64,000 bases of DNA, from positions 8,744,001 through 8,808,000 of the forward strand of contig OX485803.1 in assembly GCA_950295325.1 (NCBI GenBank). The letters run 5' to 3'. Of the stretch, positions 33,546-45,159 are shown in pieces. The notes under the pieces are model-generated. The model saw only the letters and a list, made by a program, of their open reading frames with translations, searched no databases and was not told the DNA's origin. This DNA is from Polytrichum commune (taxonomy: Eukaryota > Streptophyta > Polytrichopsida > Polytrichales > Polytrichaceae). How positions within the stretch are numbered: the stretch's first letter is position 1; every line of letters starts with the position of its first letter. The position numbers were made by a program, and so were the translations under genes.

Positions 33546-35090
33546 CCGCCAAAAGCGTAATAAGGATCTCTCTCTCTCTCTCTCCTCTCGCACTCTTTTC
33601 CTTGTAATCGTGGGTCAACTGTGGGCAGCTTCAAAGCAAGCAAGCAAGCACGTGTGTTCAATCGAGGGTTTTTTTGCAGGCTGGGGGTTTCCTCGGTAAT
33701 TTGTCTACTTTGTATGCAAATCAACGGCCACCAATTCACGATGGTACGGAAATCGATCCTGCCCGCTGGTTGCCTGGGCAGCCCCAGTCCTGACAACGGG
33801 CAGGGGAGCTAATGTAGGCCCATCCTCTGCCCCTGCACCAAATAATAAGTAGTTTTGGCCATCGAACTTTGCATTTTGAATTGACGAATCAATTGTCGAG
33901 AGAGAGAGAAAGATACAAACACAAAGGGACCAAAACCCCAGGCAACGAGGGAAGTCTCGTGTGCATATGAGTGTGCATCTCTAGATCTCATTCATCTAAC
34001 GTAAAAGCCTTGACATAGTAGTAGTAGTAGTAGTATGCATCTTGGAGGTTATTGTTTTCTGGGTGTTTATTTGACACCGGAATTGGCTTCTAAAGACTTG
34101 GAGTTAGTTTGATACATGACATTTTTATATGAATCCACCACAAACGTATGGGGGGTCAATTTTTAGCCTTGGATGGATGAGAGCTATGCACGTATGCAAT
34201 AACTCCACTTCGCGAAAGAAATTCTAGGTCTGGGGGAGTCTTCGTCTTTGAGGGAGAGGAACATAATTGGAGTTTTGTCCTTCCAAGAGACGACCATGTT
34301 GTTGTTGTTGTTCCCTCTTCCTTCCACGCACCAATGTGAGTCGAATTTGTTTGAAACACATTGTTGGGCAGCGTGATGAGTCTTAGGGCCGGTTTACGAT
34401 AATGACTAGTGACCTTCACCGTTGCTTGCTAAAATCACTCATTGGTTGAGAAATGAGTGGCAGATCCACTTTATTTTACACGATGTCATCTAAAATAGAA
34501 GTGACCATGGGTGATCGTGTAGCAAAATGGATGAAAAAATGGTGTGGAAGTCGTATGGAATCCTCTATGTCCATAAACGGATATTGTTTGGTGGTCACCC
34601 AAATTTTGCAACGGGAGAACCCAAATAGGTTGGTTCCGCGGAAAATACGCATAACCATGTCAGAGAAAATTCTTTTTTTTAGGATTTAGATTTGTAATGT
34701 TAGTGAACTTTATTTGTAGTCTTTTCAGTCTTTTTATTTTCATTAAAGACACTATGTCCCACTCTAAGTCCACTTTACAATATGACACATGATCAAAACT
34801 TCCAAAATGTGACATGGATTTCTCTAATCACGGTCTTTGGATTGCTAACCATGACCAATTAAATCATAAATCAATGTTTCTCACGGCGACATCAAAGTTT
34901 TAGGTATCATTGAGCACCCAATAAAGAAAACTTTGAACCCTTATAACTTGTGCATATTAAACTCAAATAAAACATAGTTTGATGCATTGGAGCACACTTC
35001 CAATTCCAAATCCCAACGAGAATCATACAAACTCATGACCAAATATGGTAGTATCTATGCTCAACATTTGAAGTGATGGTTTCGGCGCCC
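33546..35090. other. Non-coding stretch
   Basis: Microsatellites (GA)n at 33898-33912 and (GTA)n at about 34016-34035. At 34386, TTA followed by GGGCCGGTTTACGAT looks like one end of a Harbinger-like MITE related to 35854, but no partner end was found. No gene is seen. Confidence 0.35.
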
Positions 35091-35094
35091 TTAA

Positions 35095-35327
35095 CCCTTA
35101 AAGGACATATGCTTTCCTGATACCACACCCAAAATATATATTAAATTTCATTTTAAGCATGATTAACCAATTAATTTACATAGGCTCTATTCTAAAGAAG
35201 TACAGATCTTGCTAAGGTGCTCGATTTGGCATTCTAAAAACCCCATTTGGTGCAATGGAGTAGAAGTTTTGAACAAGATTCTCCCAAAATAATACCAAGC
35301 CTGTGGGACAGCATTGTCCTTTAAGGG
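35095..35327. mobile_element. piggyBac-like MITE flanked by TTAA
   Basis: Both ends read, inward, CCCTTAAAGGACA, with weaker similarity continuing (TATGCTTTCC / ATGCTGTCC) to about 24 bp. Directly outside each end is TTAA (35091-35094 and 35328-35331). A TTAA target and TIRs starting CCC are the hallmarks of piggyBac elements; the moth piggyBac end is, from memory, CCCTAGAAAGATA. At 233 bp there is no transposase. A chance inverted repeat cannot be fully excluded because CCCTTAA overlaps the target motif. Confidence 0.6.
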
Positions 35328-35853
35328 TTAACCACCAAAATGTTGTGAAAGAATCCCGCATCATGCATGCCCGAGTCCCCACGGGAAGCTTGGCCCCGTG
35401 CGCTTAACTTCTCCTACCGGGAGATTTGGTTTCGCATGGTTGGCACACATATAGGCTAAGAGCACTCGGACCGGAATCGAGTGCCTCCATTGGCCGGCTC
35501 GGTGGATGATCACAAAGGCACTTTACACTCGGTCAAGGGTCAAGAGAGAAAGAGTACTTGGTATAGTTTCTTAGTAGCATGAGGTCACTTGTTGTCCTAC
35601 ATGGCCACGTTTTGGCGCCAAATTCCTTGGTCCACACAAGGGAGGGAAAAAAGAAAAGGAATGGGTCTCGTCCTATAGGATGGCCCGGTTTTGGGCGCCA
35701 AACCTTGGCCCTAAGGAGGGAAACGGGACTTGGTTTTGGGGGGAACACCTGCCCTTGGGTCCGACTTATTGGGGGTGGCCCGGAAGTAGCCTTCGTGATG
35801 CGGACCCAAAGGTTGTTTGGTGTGTGTGGAGGGATTGGATATACAACTTTTGA

Positions 35854-36675
35854 GGGCCGGTTTAGACTATGGTGAGGAAGTGCATGCGGTCGATTACGAA
35901 TTTCAACCAAAGATAAGGTTGTTTGAGGCAACAGTTGATATGTATGGCGGATAAGATGGATTTAAAATAATATTTAAAAAACTCGAGCTGGAGTTCTCCA
36001 CATGTTGATTTCCTTGTATGAGGTTTTGAGGTTGTCCAAGAAACTTGACCTCTAGTTAACTTCCCTAGCATAAAATGTTGCCATATTGGCTCAGGGAGTG
36101 CACTTAAAGTTAAGACTAGGAATCATGTGAGTGCGTACTTTTGACCCCCCTATGTATGTACTAAAAAATCATCTAAAAATTGTAAACAAAAATGAAGTTG
36201 TTAAACACAATCTAAAGTTCTTGTTGCATAGATTTCAAAAAAAATCAATTGTACATATTTTTAAATTGATTTTTGAAGCAAAAAACAACGCATTTTAGTT
36301 CAAACTTCTATCATTTTTTTTAATAATTTTAAAAAACTTTTCGTCCTGAAATTTATACCAAGTGATAGATATATACGTAATGATTTGGCACTTAAAAAAT
36401 CTTAATTTAAAACTATTTAAAGGCCAAGTATTGTAGGGGGTATGCCATTAAAACGCACTCACATATGTATTCCTAATCTTAACTTTAAGTGCACTCCCCG
36501 GGCATATTGGCAGCCATGTTATTTTCCCATCCATGCTTGAAGTTCTTCACTGGAGAAGTCTTGGCCATAGTGGTAACTTTTGTTGGTGAAGAACCCATTC
36601 CGAAGTCAATCATAGTGCTCTATTCCCCTAAAATTCTTGACCAGTGCACTTCTTCACCGTAGTCTAAATTGGCCC
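35854..36675. mobile_element. PIF/Harbinger-like MITE, 822 bp
   Basis: The left end GGGCCGGTTTAGACTATGGT plus GAGGAAGTGC matches the inverse of the right end (GGGCCAATTTAGACTACGGT plus GAAGAAGTGC) at about 26 of 30 positions. Flanks are TGA (35851-35853) and TAA (36676-36678), a near-match to a TWA duplication. The interior is AT-rich with no transposase. Ends are related in style to 16999-17494. Confidence 0.65.
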
Positions 36676-37640
36676 TAAGTCCCCCGTCCCTCAAAGTATA
36701 CAATTTATCATCTCATGGACTCTTGAATAAAGTAGGACCAACAGGCTCAAATGTCATGTCGGTAAGTATAATGACGTTCATTTTTCCTTTATCGTCACAT
36801 CTCTTATTATTACATTATCTTTGGAATGAGAACTCAAAACGAATTGGTCACAATAGCTTGAGTTGACTTGAGATGAGTTAATAAACGCTTGTGGCGTGTT
36901 TCCCCACTTGCAACTATAGTTTCTTTGATTGGCTGCCCACATGCCATAGCTTACTTCAATACACAACTATATGGAAATAAAATAAAATTGCACATTTTTT
37001 CTATCAATATTGACAAAATTTGAGAAGATGTAACAATTTCTAAATATAATTTTTCATGCAAGGGAGCCTAGAGAAAACAAGGTTATGCTAATTCTAGATG
37101 TCAAACTAGAACCCGGTCGTGTTCAAAATAGTTATAATTTTTAGAAATCGAGATGTATATATGTGAAATTTGTATTTCCTAATTTGGAGTTTATAAGCCC
37201 ATTCTATAAGGGGTCAAAAATTTTGATTGGGTGGTAGGTGTCTGTCATATTGGGCCTGAACATCATGTTTGGGTGATTTGGTTTGGGGTGTTGCCCAAAA
37301 TGTTCATGATTGATGATTTATCATGGGTGACCTCCTACGAGTACCAATCACGCGTCTAATCATTATCTCCCTTATCTTCAAAGTCAAATCACATGAAATT
37401 TTCATGAATCTATTATCAAAACTCGATACTAAACATAATTGACAAGACCTATGTATTCAATCAAGGAATCAATAGACATGCACTTCTGATAACCAAAACT
37501 TCACCATGAAAGATCATGTTTTCGTTGATGCTTCATCATAGATTTGATAATGTAACACATGTTTTGTTATGCAAATCTAATTGGTAAATATTGGAGACTA
37601 TCAAAAACGAATTGAGTACTACCCACATGCCTTACTACTA
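36676..37640. other. AT-rich non-coding stretch
   Basis: No gene found. A 14-bp match to 5S rRNA (ATGGGTGACCTCCT at about 37324) stands alone and is not annotated as a feature. Confidence 0.3.
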
Positions 37641-38015
37641 CACTAAATATGACATTTAGTGTCATATGGTATTTTATGTCAACATGGGAACTTTGTGGAT
37701 GATACTTCTTACGAATAAATTTACAGATAATGTCATGGATGATGGATGAGTTCATCCATTGACCAAAACCCTACCTTCTCTTGTTGCCAACTTGTGATGA
37801 AATATTGTTATGGGTGATTGAAATTTGGATGAAAAATCACTTGGTATGTGAAAGTAATTCCAACATTGTAAACCTATAATCCCAAAATAAAATTTACAAG
37901 GAATGACAAACAATGTTGGGTTAACATTTAGTGTTGGTGACACTATACCGTGGTTTACAATTAGTGTTGAGCAAGACAATAAGAAATCGGCGACACTAAA
38001 ATATCATATTTGGTG
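37641..38015 (+). mobile_element. TA-flanked MITE family A, copy 1
   Basis: Ends CACTAAATATGACATTTAGT and (inverted) CACCAAATATGATATTTTAG; each end is itself a small hairpin. TA is present outside both ends (37639-37640, 38016-38017). At 375 bp it matches 54572-54948 along its full length, and 39927-40798 in reverse once the nested insert is removed. A TA target suggests a Tc1/mariner-type mobiliser, but this is inference. Confidence 0.7.
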
Positions 38016-38073
38016 TAGTTAAGGTACGTAGGATGAGATAAACATATTGGCCACCCCCAAGAAGACTTGCATA

Positions 38074-39469
38074 CAGTCTAACCTCGTTAATACGACACTC
38101 GTTAAGACGACACCCTCGATATTACGACACATTTTTGCGCGACCAAACTTCTTAGTTCAAAACTCCCTCTTTTAGACGACTATGACACTCGATAATACGA
38201 CACTTAGAGCGTGCATTTTGTCATATTAAAGAGGGAATAAATGCTAAAATTCCTTTTATCCATGATATGTACATCTAGAATACATCCATTTTCACTTGGG
38301 AACTACTTGAGAACTTCACTTATCATTGGGAACTTAATGATAATTAGGGTTACAAGTGTAGAATGGACTTGGTTTAGGGTTAGAGGGGCCTCCTCCCTAG
38401 TATGTTGCCTCTTGTGCACTCTCTTCGATTCTTGCAATCTCCAATCTTTGTGCACTCTCTTGCATTCTTGCAGTTTCCAATTCAATCTTCTACAATCTCC
38501 AATTCAATCTTGCAGTACTCTAGACTAGTCTCGCAAAATCTTGCTTCTTGATCTGTGTGGCAAATGTTCCATCTCCTAAGCATAGCTTGATATTTTTTTT
38601 GTTTGGTGGCCGGCCTAATCTGTAAGCATTTCAATCTTCTACCGAGTTCAATCAACTCTGATCACTGTATTCATAGTTTCTCTTCTGCTTACATCATAAA
38701 TGGATAGGTTTGTGCTGCTAAACCCTACCTCTAATCACATCGACATTCCTTAACCTTGTGCAGAGATCTCTTGAGCTAATCAATGTGTGAGCAATTCTTG
38801 GTTTTCTTGAAGCAGTACCTGGCATTGTGGCTTTATCTTTAATGCAGGCAGAAGTTCTTCAACATCCTTGTTGTGGTATTGGAGTTCTGGATGCAGCTTG
38901 GATCCGATGCGCTATTCCATCCGACTGTCAATGTTGTAGAGCACGAATTTGTAAGTAAGTTCATTTGCTAACTGTTCTATTGAAGCTTGATCATGCACAA
39001 GGCTTTGATCTTAATGTTGATTTGCATTCAGTAGATGTGGATGATGTTGCTCCACCTACAATAAAGCTTAGTGATGCTAAACATCATGCATCATTGTTGT
39101 CTAATTTCTTATTAGACAACTCTTTACATTTTGGTGTTAATGAAATTATTAGTTTTCAAAAGCTAGTAGGGAATTTAGAGAAGATGACAGTTGCTAACTT
39201 AGGTAGGCAACACCAGAGATCTTTGAACTCTTATTTCAAGAGTTCTTGAGAATTTTTGTATTTGTTTGGAGTTATAAGTTATTATTTCATACACTTCCTA
39301 AACCCTAAATTCAATGTATATGGTTTGAATCTCATATTTCTTATGTTTTTGTATTCCCTCGATAGTACGACAATTTTAGGCCATTTGTCATATTAACGAG
39401 AAGACAACACCTCGATAATACGACATTTTTTGCGTTTCCCAAAGGTGTCATACTAAAGAGGGAGAACAG
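38074..39469 (+). mobile_element. Pogo/Tigger-like DNA transposon, decayed
   Basis: The left end CAGTCTAACCTCGTTAATAC, continuing GACACTCG, and the inverted right end CTGTTCTCCCTCTTTAGTAT, continuing GACACC, define TIRs. TA sits outside each end (38072-38073, 39470-39471). Plant pogo-like elements such as Lemi1 and Emigrant start with CAGT-AACCTC (from memory) and use TA targets, matching both points. GACGACAC/TACGACAC motifs recur just inside each end and may be transposase-binding repeats. At 1396 bp it is too short for a full transposase, and only a C-terminal coding relic remains (38965-39249). Confidence 0.75.
38965..39249 (+). pseudogene. C-terminal remnant of a Tigger-like transposase
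   Basis: An open frame of 94 codons with no ATG near its start (it begins TTG) and a stop at 39247-39249. The C-terminus KLVGNLEKMTVANLGRQHQR then SLNSYFKSS resembles the RQ..L..YF tails of Tigger/jerky-type DDE transposases. The hydrophilic linker VDVDDVAPPTIKLSDAKHHA precedes it. Just upstream (about 38850-38940) other frames give GIGVLDAAWIRCAI, reminiscent of the VLDAI...AW motif before the tail in this family, so one or more frameshifts separate the pieces. The catalytic DDE core and DNA-binding domains are absent. It cannot be active. Confidence 0.55.
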
Positions 39470-39926
39470 TATTGCCGCCACCAATCAAGCCCAAAAACGG
39501 GGCATGTAATAAAACACGAAGCTTAGAAATTAGAATGCAAGCATGCACAAATATGAAGATACACGTACGAGACCAAATTTGATATGTATAACTTATTTGT
39601 AGCTGGAAAACTTAGTATGTTTGGGAAGATTGAAGCAGATTCTCCCAAGATAGACTTAGAGTTTAACAATAGTTCCCTGTAGCACATACTCCTTGAATTT
39701 GCCTACTATTAGAAACATACTAAGTTATAGTCACAAATTATGCACAGTACACCAATTGAAGCAAGTGCATGTTTCACGTCAGTCCGGGGATAAGTTGTCA
39801 TCTAGTAACGTACTTATAGTATAAGTGTAATAGTGTTGCGGTCCACACGTGTTACATCTAAGTTTGGGCATTGGCTTGTTGGCCTTTTGTCTCCAAAAAA
39901 AACCAAAAAAGTTTGGGACACAACTA

Positions 39927-40798
39927 CACTAAATTTGATATTTAGTGTCATCAATCTCTAATCGTCTTGCTCAATACTAATTGTAAACCGTCGTATAGTG
40001 TCACTGATTCTAAGGGCCACTACACACGAGATTGAGAACCTATGACCATTACACTTCAAGCACTCTCATTGGTGGAAAAGGTGAAGCCCGTCCACGTTTG
40101 CTTCACACTACGCTTGAGGGACCAATGGAGTAATTGAATGCAAGATGGACGTAAAGTCTACATGGATTCCTACATGGAATTGAATGGATCATGTTTCATG
40201 GTCACTTGGACTCTTTTCAAAAACCACCTCTTGGAGATAGGCCTAACACAAAACCAGGAGCCCATGGCACTCTGAACGCTCACAACTGTTGTTTTATTCT
40301 ATTTTATCATGCGTGGGGACCCGCATGATTACAAATTCTTTGATATAGCATTTGGTTGAGGGCCCGGTCACATATGGCTTCACACTACACTTGAGGATCC
40401 GTGACTACACTACGTGATTTTGGAGGTGTCTTCAGACGGCCTTTGGACACTTTCTTTTGGGCTCTCACAAGTTCATGGTCACGGCCTTTGGCTCGTGTGT
40501 GAAGTGGCCCTAAATGGTAACCCAACATTATCTGTCATTCCTTTTAAAAACAATTGGATTATAGGTTTACAGTGTTGCAATTACTTTCACTTACCAAGTG
40601 GTTTTTCATCCAAATTTCAATCACCGATGACAATGTTTCATCACAAGTTGCTGACAAGAGAGAGGTAGGGTTTTGGCCAACGGATGAACTCATCCATCCT
40701 CCATGACAATGTTTGTGAACTTATTCATAAGAAGCGTCAGCCAAAAAGTTACCATAGTGACATAAAATACCATATGACACTAAATATCATATTTAGTG
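39927..40798 (-). mobile_element. TA-flanked MITE family A, copy 2 (interrupted)
   Basis: Reverse-orientation relative of 37641-38015: CACTAAATTTGATATTTAGT at the left, CATATTTAGTG at the right, and TA outside both (39925-39926, 40799-40800). Removing the insert at 40014-40510 plus its 3-bp duplication leaves 372 bp, collinear with the other two copies. That proves the nested order of insertion. Confidence 0.8.
40014..40510. mobile_element. Nested PIF/Harbinger-like MITE
   Basis: 497 bp with ends GGGCCACTACACACGAG and inverted GGGCCACTTCACACACGAG. TAA occurs on both sides (40011-40013, 40511-40513), duplicated from the interrupted family A element. It aligns along its length with 62922-63405 (for example TGGATTCCTACATGG, ATCATGTTTCATGGTCACTT). 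No transposase is encoded. Confidence 0.85.
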
Positions 40799-41032
40799 TA
40801 GATCGCGTTTACTGTGGGCATAGCTACTAAACTATACTACATATTTTGCACTCACAAGTTAGTATAACTTATGATCTAAAGTTCTTTGACACCTTATGTG
40901 ACAGTTTTACTTGGCTCCTCTCTAGCTTTTAGTTAGGGCTAGGATGATCCCAACATAGGAGATGATGCCAATCGTGAAATGAAACTGATTTTTGAGTCTG
41001 GAAAGCCAAAAGGATTATGGGACTAATTGACA

Positions 41033-42330
41033 TCAAGATGGTGTCAAATATGCTAATTCTTTAGAGTGGTGTAGTGCAGTAGCCTCTGTGAGGTAGACGC
41101 TGATTTCAACTTGATTGTACAATTCAAAGAACCACTTGAGACTCCCTAATACTACCTTCTCAAATAATAGTTGGAAATTATTTGTAATGGAGTTATACAA
41201 GGGATACTCCAACACAAAGTTTGTCTCATTTCAACTACGTTAGAGGAGCAAAAGTGGCATAATCCATCATCTCTAGAGATAGGGATAGTTGATCACCGTC
41301 CATTTTTGATGGTAAGTTTGTGATTTGAGGTGCAGTTTGCAACAATGATCTTGCATTATGGTGGTGCCAATGGTTGCTTCAAGTACAATTCACATTTGTA
41401 GTTGACAAAATCCTCGAGGTGGTGGTCATCTACTTTCTTCTCCAAGAGATGGAAAGAGTTCCACTCTTTAGCAAGAAAAACCTCCTTGATATCATCTTAT
41501 GTGATTTTTGATGTTGTTGCGTTGTCACAGGTTTCCCAACGAGATAGACCCCATGATGCCTTCCCCATGGTTATTGGTTTGTGCGAGGTTGTAGCCCCTT
41601 GTGCAGAAGGTGTTGGGAGAGTGATGTTGCTTGACTAACTAACCAATAGGTGGCCAAGCCATGGTTGAAAGCTTGTAGTTAGCTTAAGATCATATAATTT
41701 CATGGGAATTTCTCCAAGTTCGGCCAACAAAATATGATAGGTTCTCGAAGAAAATACTTTGATGTTAGACATCATATGTACATGGGGAGGTCACTCCATT
41801 GTCAAGTTGAACACCACGTGCGAACAAAAAAAATCTATTGTTTACGTAAAGCATCACCAAAATGGGTCAAAATTTTATTGATTTTTTTATGAGTAGATAT
41901 ACACGGTATCTATTACACATTAAAAAAGGTAACCAAGTTTGACGATTTGTTTTTTTTTTATAAAACATACCGTTTCTAACTAGAATGATGCAAAATTGAA
42001 CTAAAACAATTACTACCAAAAATGATGAATATTTTTTTAATATAAAAAAGATACTATCAATGGTTATGTATATGCAGAAGAAAAAAATCATAAATTTAGA
42101 ATTATCTATGGCATGTAATATAGGGGTAGCAAACTTTGTTCACGCGTGGTGTTCAACTTGACAGTGGAGTGACCTCCCTGTGTACATATGTATCTTCATG
42201 CCCTTCTTGAAAACCTTCCGATGATCATTTTTCAAGTCACCTCCCCAAATATTAATGCCATATGTAAAAGTTGGGAACACCAAAGCCTTAAACTAGTTCT
42301 AGGTATGTTATTCTCAAATGTAGGGTTCGT
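41033..42330 (-). mobile_element. LINE 3' end, interrupted by an hAT-like MITE
   Basis: Minus-strand homologue of the LINE at 27.4-28.3 kb. Reading leftward: FKALVFPTFTYGINIWGGDL (about 42290-42230), a reverse transcriptase C-terminal motif; KNDHRKVFKKGMKIHM up to the insertion at 42185-41780; then KASWGLSRWETCD, EVFLAKEWNSFHLLEKKVDD, CHFCSSNVVE and the tail NQVEISVYLTEATALHHSKE, ending at a stop at 41033-41035. Stops and frameshifts show it is dead. Splicing out 41781-42184 with one target copy restores the collinear LINE sequence. Confidence 0.75.
41781..42184. mobile_element. hAT-like MITE, copy 1
   Basis: 404 bp. The ends read CATGGGGAGGTCACTCCATT and inverted TACACAGGGAGGTCACTCCA, with about 45 bp of TIR (through GTCAAGTTGAACACCACG). 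CATATGTA (8 bp) flanks both sides (41773-41780, 42185-42192). An 8-bp duplication and a CA...G start suit hAT elements. It is inserted in the LINE on the minus strand. A second copy lies at 63494-63904. The interior is AT-rich with no transposase. Confidence 0.8.
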
Positions 42331-42854
42331 AGACCATTCTTCAAACTTCCATATCCATGGAAGCTACCAAATTTAGTAAGAGTTTTGTTGGTGCAAATAC
42401 CCTAGATACTCCTTTTTGTGTGGCCCATGGTACTTCTCTAGAGCACACATTAATTTTCACAATGAGAATTAATGTACACCATGTTGATTTTCAACCCAAA
42501 TCAAATCTCTAGTATAAAGTTAGTGTGGGCTACACCAATTGTTTGTGTAGGAAATTGATGTGAGTGAATATTTTCTTTTATATAATTTTTGATGTAAGAT
42601 GATTGTTCTATTGTATATAAGGTATTGATCGGAAGTCTCAAGGAAAATTGAGGGGACGGTCAGAGGTCTTGTGAGACCCATGTTGTTTCCACCTTAACTA
42701 GACAATTAAAGTGGCCCAAATCAATTAATTACACGATGTTTTCCACCCACACTAACATGACTATTTGGAGGGAGAGGGAGTTATGGTACATGGGCATACC
42801 TCTCATCCATCCAAACATAAATAAAAATTGACCTCTTACATGTTTGTTGGCAAC

Positions 42855-43215
42855 TTGTCTCAAATGCCGTAGGCCAGATCACATCTTCATTTGGTTGGGC
42901 CCCGCCCCTCCCATGCCTCCTTCGCTGCCTGGTTTTCCTGCCCGCACCTCCGTGGAAACTCTTCCCTGTTGGGAACCAATGTGACAATACCCAATCACTT
43001 TGACATGTGAAGGAACTGCATCAATTATCTTGGGAATAATGAAAGTGATATCAAGTTGAAAATTTGTAATTTTGACTAGGTATTGTCGCATTGGTTCCCA
43101 ACGAGGAAGAGTTCACACGCAGGTGTGGGCACGAAGTCCAGACAATGAAGGAGGCGTGGGAGGGGAGGGGCCCAGCCGAATGAAGATGTGATCTAGCCCG
43201 GGGCATCTCAAATGA
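42855..43215. repeat. Foldback element with 137-bp arms
   Basis: The left arm (about 42855-42991; CAGATCACATCTTCATTTGG, CCTCCCATGCCTCCTTCGCT, TTGGGAACCAATGTGACAAT) is inverted at about 43079-43215 with roughly 80% pairing. The spacer is 87 nt and AT-rich, whereas the arms are GC-rich. No clean target duplication is visible. If transcribed, the RNA would form a long hairpin. Confidence 0.8.
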
Positions 43216-43654
43216 CCTCAAATAGGCTAATTTAAAGTCTTAAAGCTAATCTAGAGTCAAATCAAGTTTTTAAAAACTAACCTTTGGGATGTATACTATT
43301 TGAGGATTTCTATGTTGGATGAATGATAGGTAAGCTCATTTTACAATATTGCCCTCTCTCCGGACAATTTAACTAGTGTAGTTGTTGGTCGGGTCACTTC
43401 ACTTTCCAACGTAGTAACCCTAATTCAGACTCTTTGTTTGCATTACATTTGAGTGCTATTACATTCTGCATAATGTGCCCATCTTGCGGTGCCAAGAAGC
43501 CATAAGATGACAACTTATAGTCAAAGTGTCCAATGATTGTAGATGCTATCCTATCCAAATTGCATGCAATATCTCTTGCAAATAATGAGCAAGTTACACG
43601 AAGTCCGGGGTCATAGAACTCCGTTTGATTCAATCCTAAGGTACACAACTCTTA
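43216..43654. other. Non-coding stretch
   Basis: AT-rich, with no recognised element or gene. Confidence 0.3.
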
Positions 43655-43910
43655 TTGGGTTACTTTTCTTATTATGACACCCATGTTTGAGTGGTATGTG
43701 GTTGAGTGTGGCTTCAAGAACATATACCAAAAAGACATGTGTTTATGATTTGATGACCATTCTAGGTTCAATAATCAACATATTTGGGGGACGTACATGA
43801 CCATTTAACAAGCATGAGAATCTTTGCTTTCATTTTGGATAAGATATCGTATGGCCTTGATTTGGATGTGACAACCATCTTATACTAATCGTGTGTTTCA
43901 TTTTCTAGAT
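43655..43910 (+). repeat. Dispersed repeat X copy
   Basis: GAGTGGTATGTGGTTGAGTG, TTCAAGAACATATACCAAAA, AGACATGTGTTTATG and TTCAATAATCAACATATTTG follow the order of the 33.2 and 45.2 kb copies. Confidence 0.5.
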
Positions 43911-45159
43911 GAAATGGCCTAGTTGGAAACAATAACCATTTAAGACCCATCCACCTTAACTCATAATGCCAACTACATTTTTTGTATTTTGAAGTTTGGG
44001 TGGATGGGTCTTGTGTGTGTGTGTGTGTGTGTTTTATTTATTTTTATTTTTTGTATCGGTTTGTTTGTTTGTTTGTTTTTGTTTGTAGGTTATGGAATAC
44101 AACTATGATTTACAAACTCAATCTTTGGTTGTTCCACGAACGTGGCTGGAGAAGCCTTTGCAAAGAAACTTGGAACCCACCTTGAATTGATATGAATACT
44201 TATAGGTGACAAAGCACCAAAAACATTGTGAGGGGCTAGGTGATTAACTTCAAATTATGTTTTGAAGCGAAAAATGGTCAAGGAGCCATAACTTGGTCAC
44301 ATGACTTGTGTTGACTTTCGAGTCTAGAATGGTTAACATATGTGAGCATGTAGTCAGATCTATTGCATACACATGTCATTTCTTAGATGCAGACATCATT
44401 TCATACTACTCAAATAAAGGTATTCAATTATTGCAGTAACCGGATTAGACATGTCCACCTTATTGCATGGAAGCAACCAAAAGTTTCATGGTGTTGAAAA
44501 TTGAATTTACAACCATGGATACGGAAACCAAGTGAAAGAAACATGTCCAAAAGGACCGAGTTGGAAACACTAGAACCATTAGTTTGTATATTGTAAGAAG
44601 TAAGTGACAATTGATAACCAAGTTCCATTGAGCGATGAGATGATTTTGATTTGAAATCCATAAAACCAAAAGGCTAATAATAGTAGTAGTACATAAAGTT
44701 AGAGGTACTAAAAAAACTTATTCTCTAGAGCACATGTGTACCATAATTTATGTGAGACAATGACTAAAATCAACATGACGATCAAATTGGTAGAAAGACT
44801 TGCCACTCCTAGTTCTCTAGTTTGAAACAAGGAACTAATCCTCTTTTTAAAATGGAGTGGCAAAGAGGGTAATGATAGGTTAGGATTGACCGGTCAAACA
44901 AAATCATGACTCATATGTAACTACTGCTAGGAGTTACATGTTCGTGATGTTTGTGCTTGGAAACCAATCAAATAGAAACTAGGGGGCGGGGGAGTTGTCC
45001 TAGAGTGGTGTTGGAGAAGTCTTATATACAAAAAGTACATAAAATGGGTCCCATTAGGTAGACTTCTAAAACTCCACCTCTCGTGTAATGAATGTTTTGG
45101 TCCTACCATGTAGATCGGGCTAAATGATTTCAAAATCTTTGGTCAACTAAGGTATGTGG
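43911..45159. other. Non-coding stretch
   Basis: (GT)n at about 44013-44032 and TTTG repeats after 44060. Nothing else is recognised. Confidence 0.3.

Noticed and set aside
35340-35425. Minus-strand GGAGAAGTTAAGCGCACGG, suggestive of 5S rRNA box A
   Set aside because: Only about 25 nt resemble 5S; the 3' half (box C, GGTGACC) is absent, so it is not called.
37320-37345. ATGGGTGACCTCCT, an exact 14-nt match to the 5S rRNA box C region
   Set aside because: No 5S-like sequence on either side; may be a tiny relic or chance.
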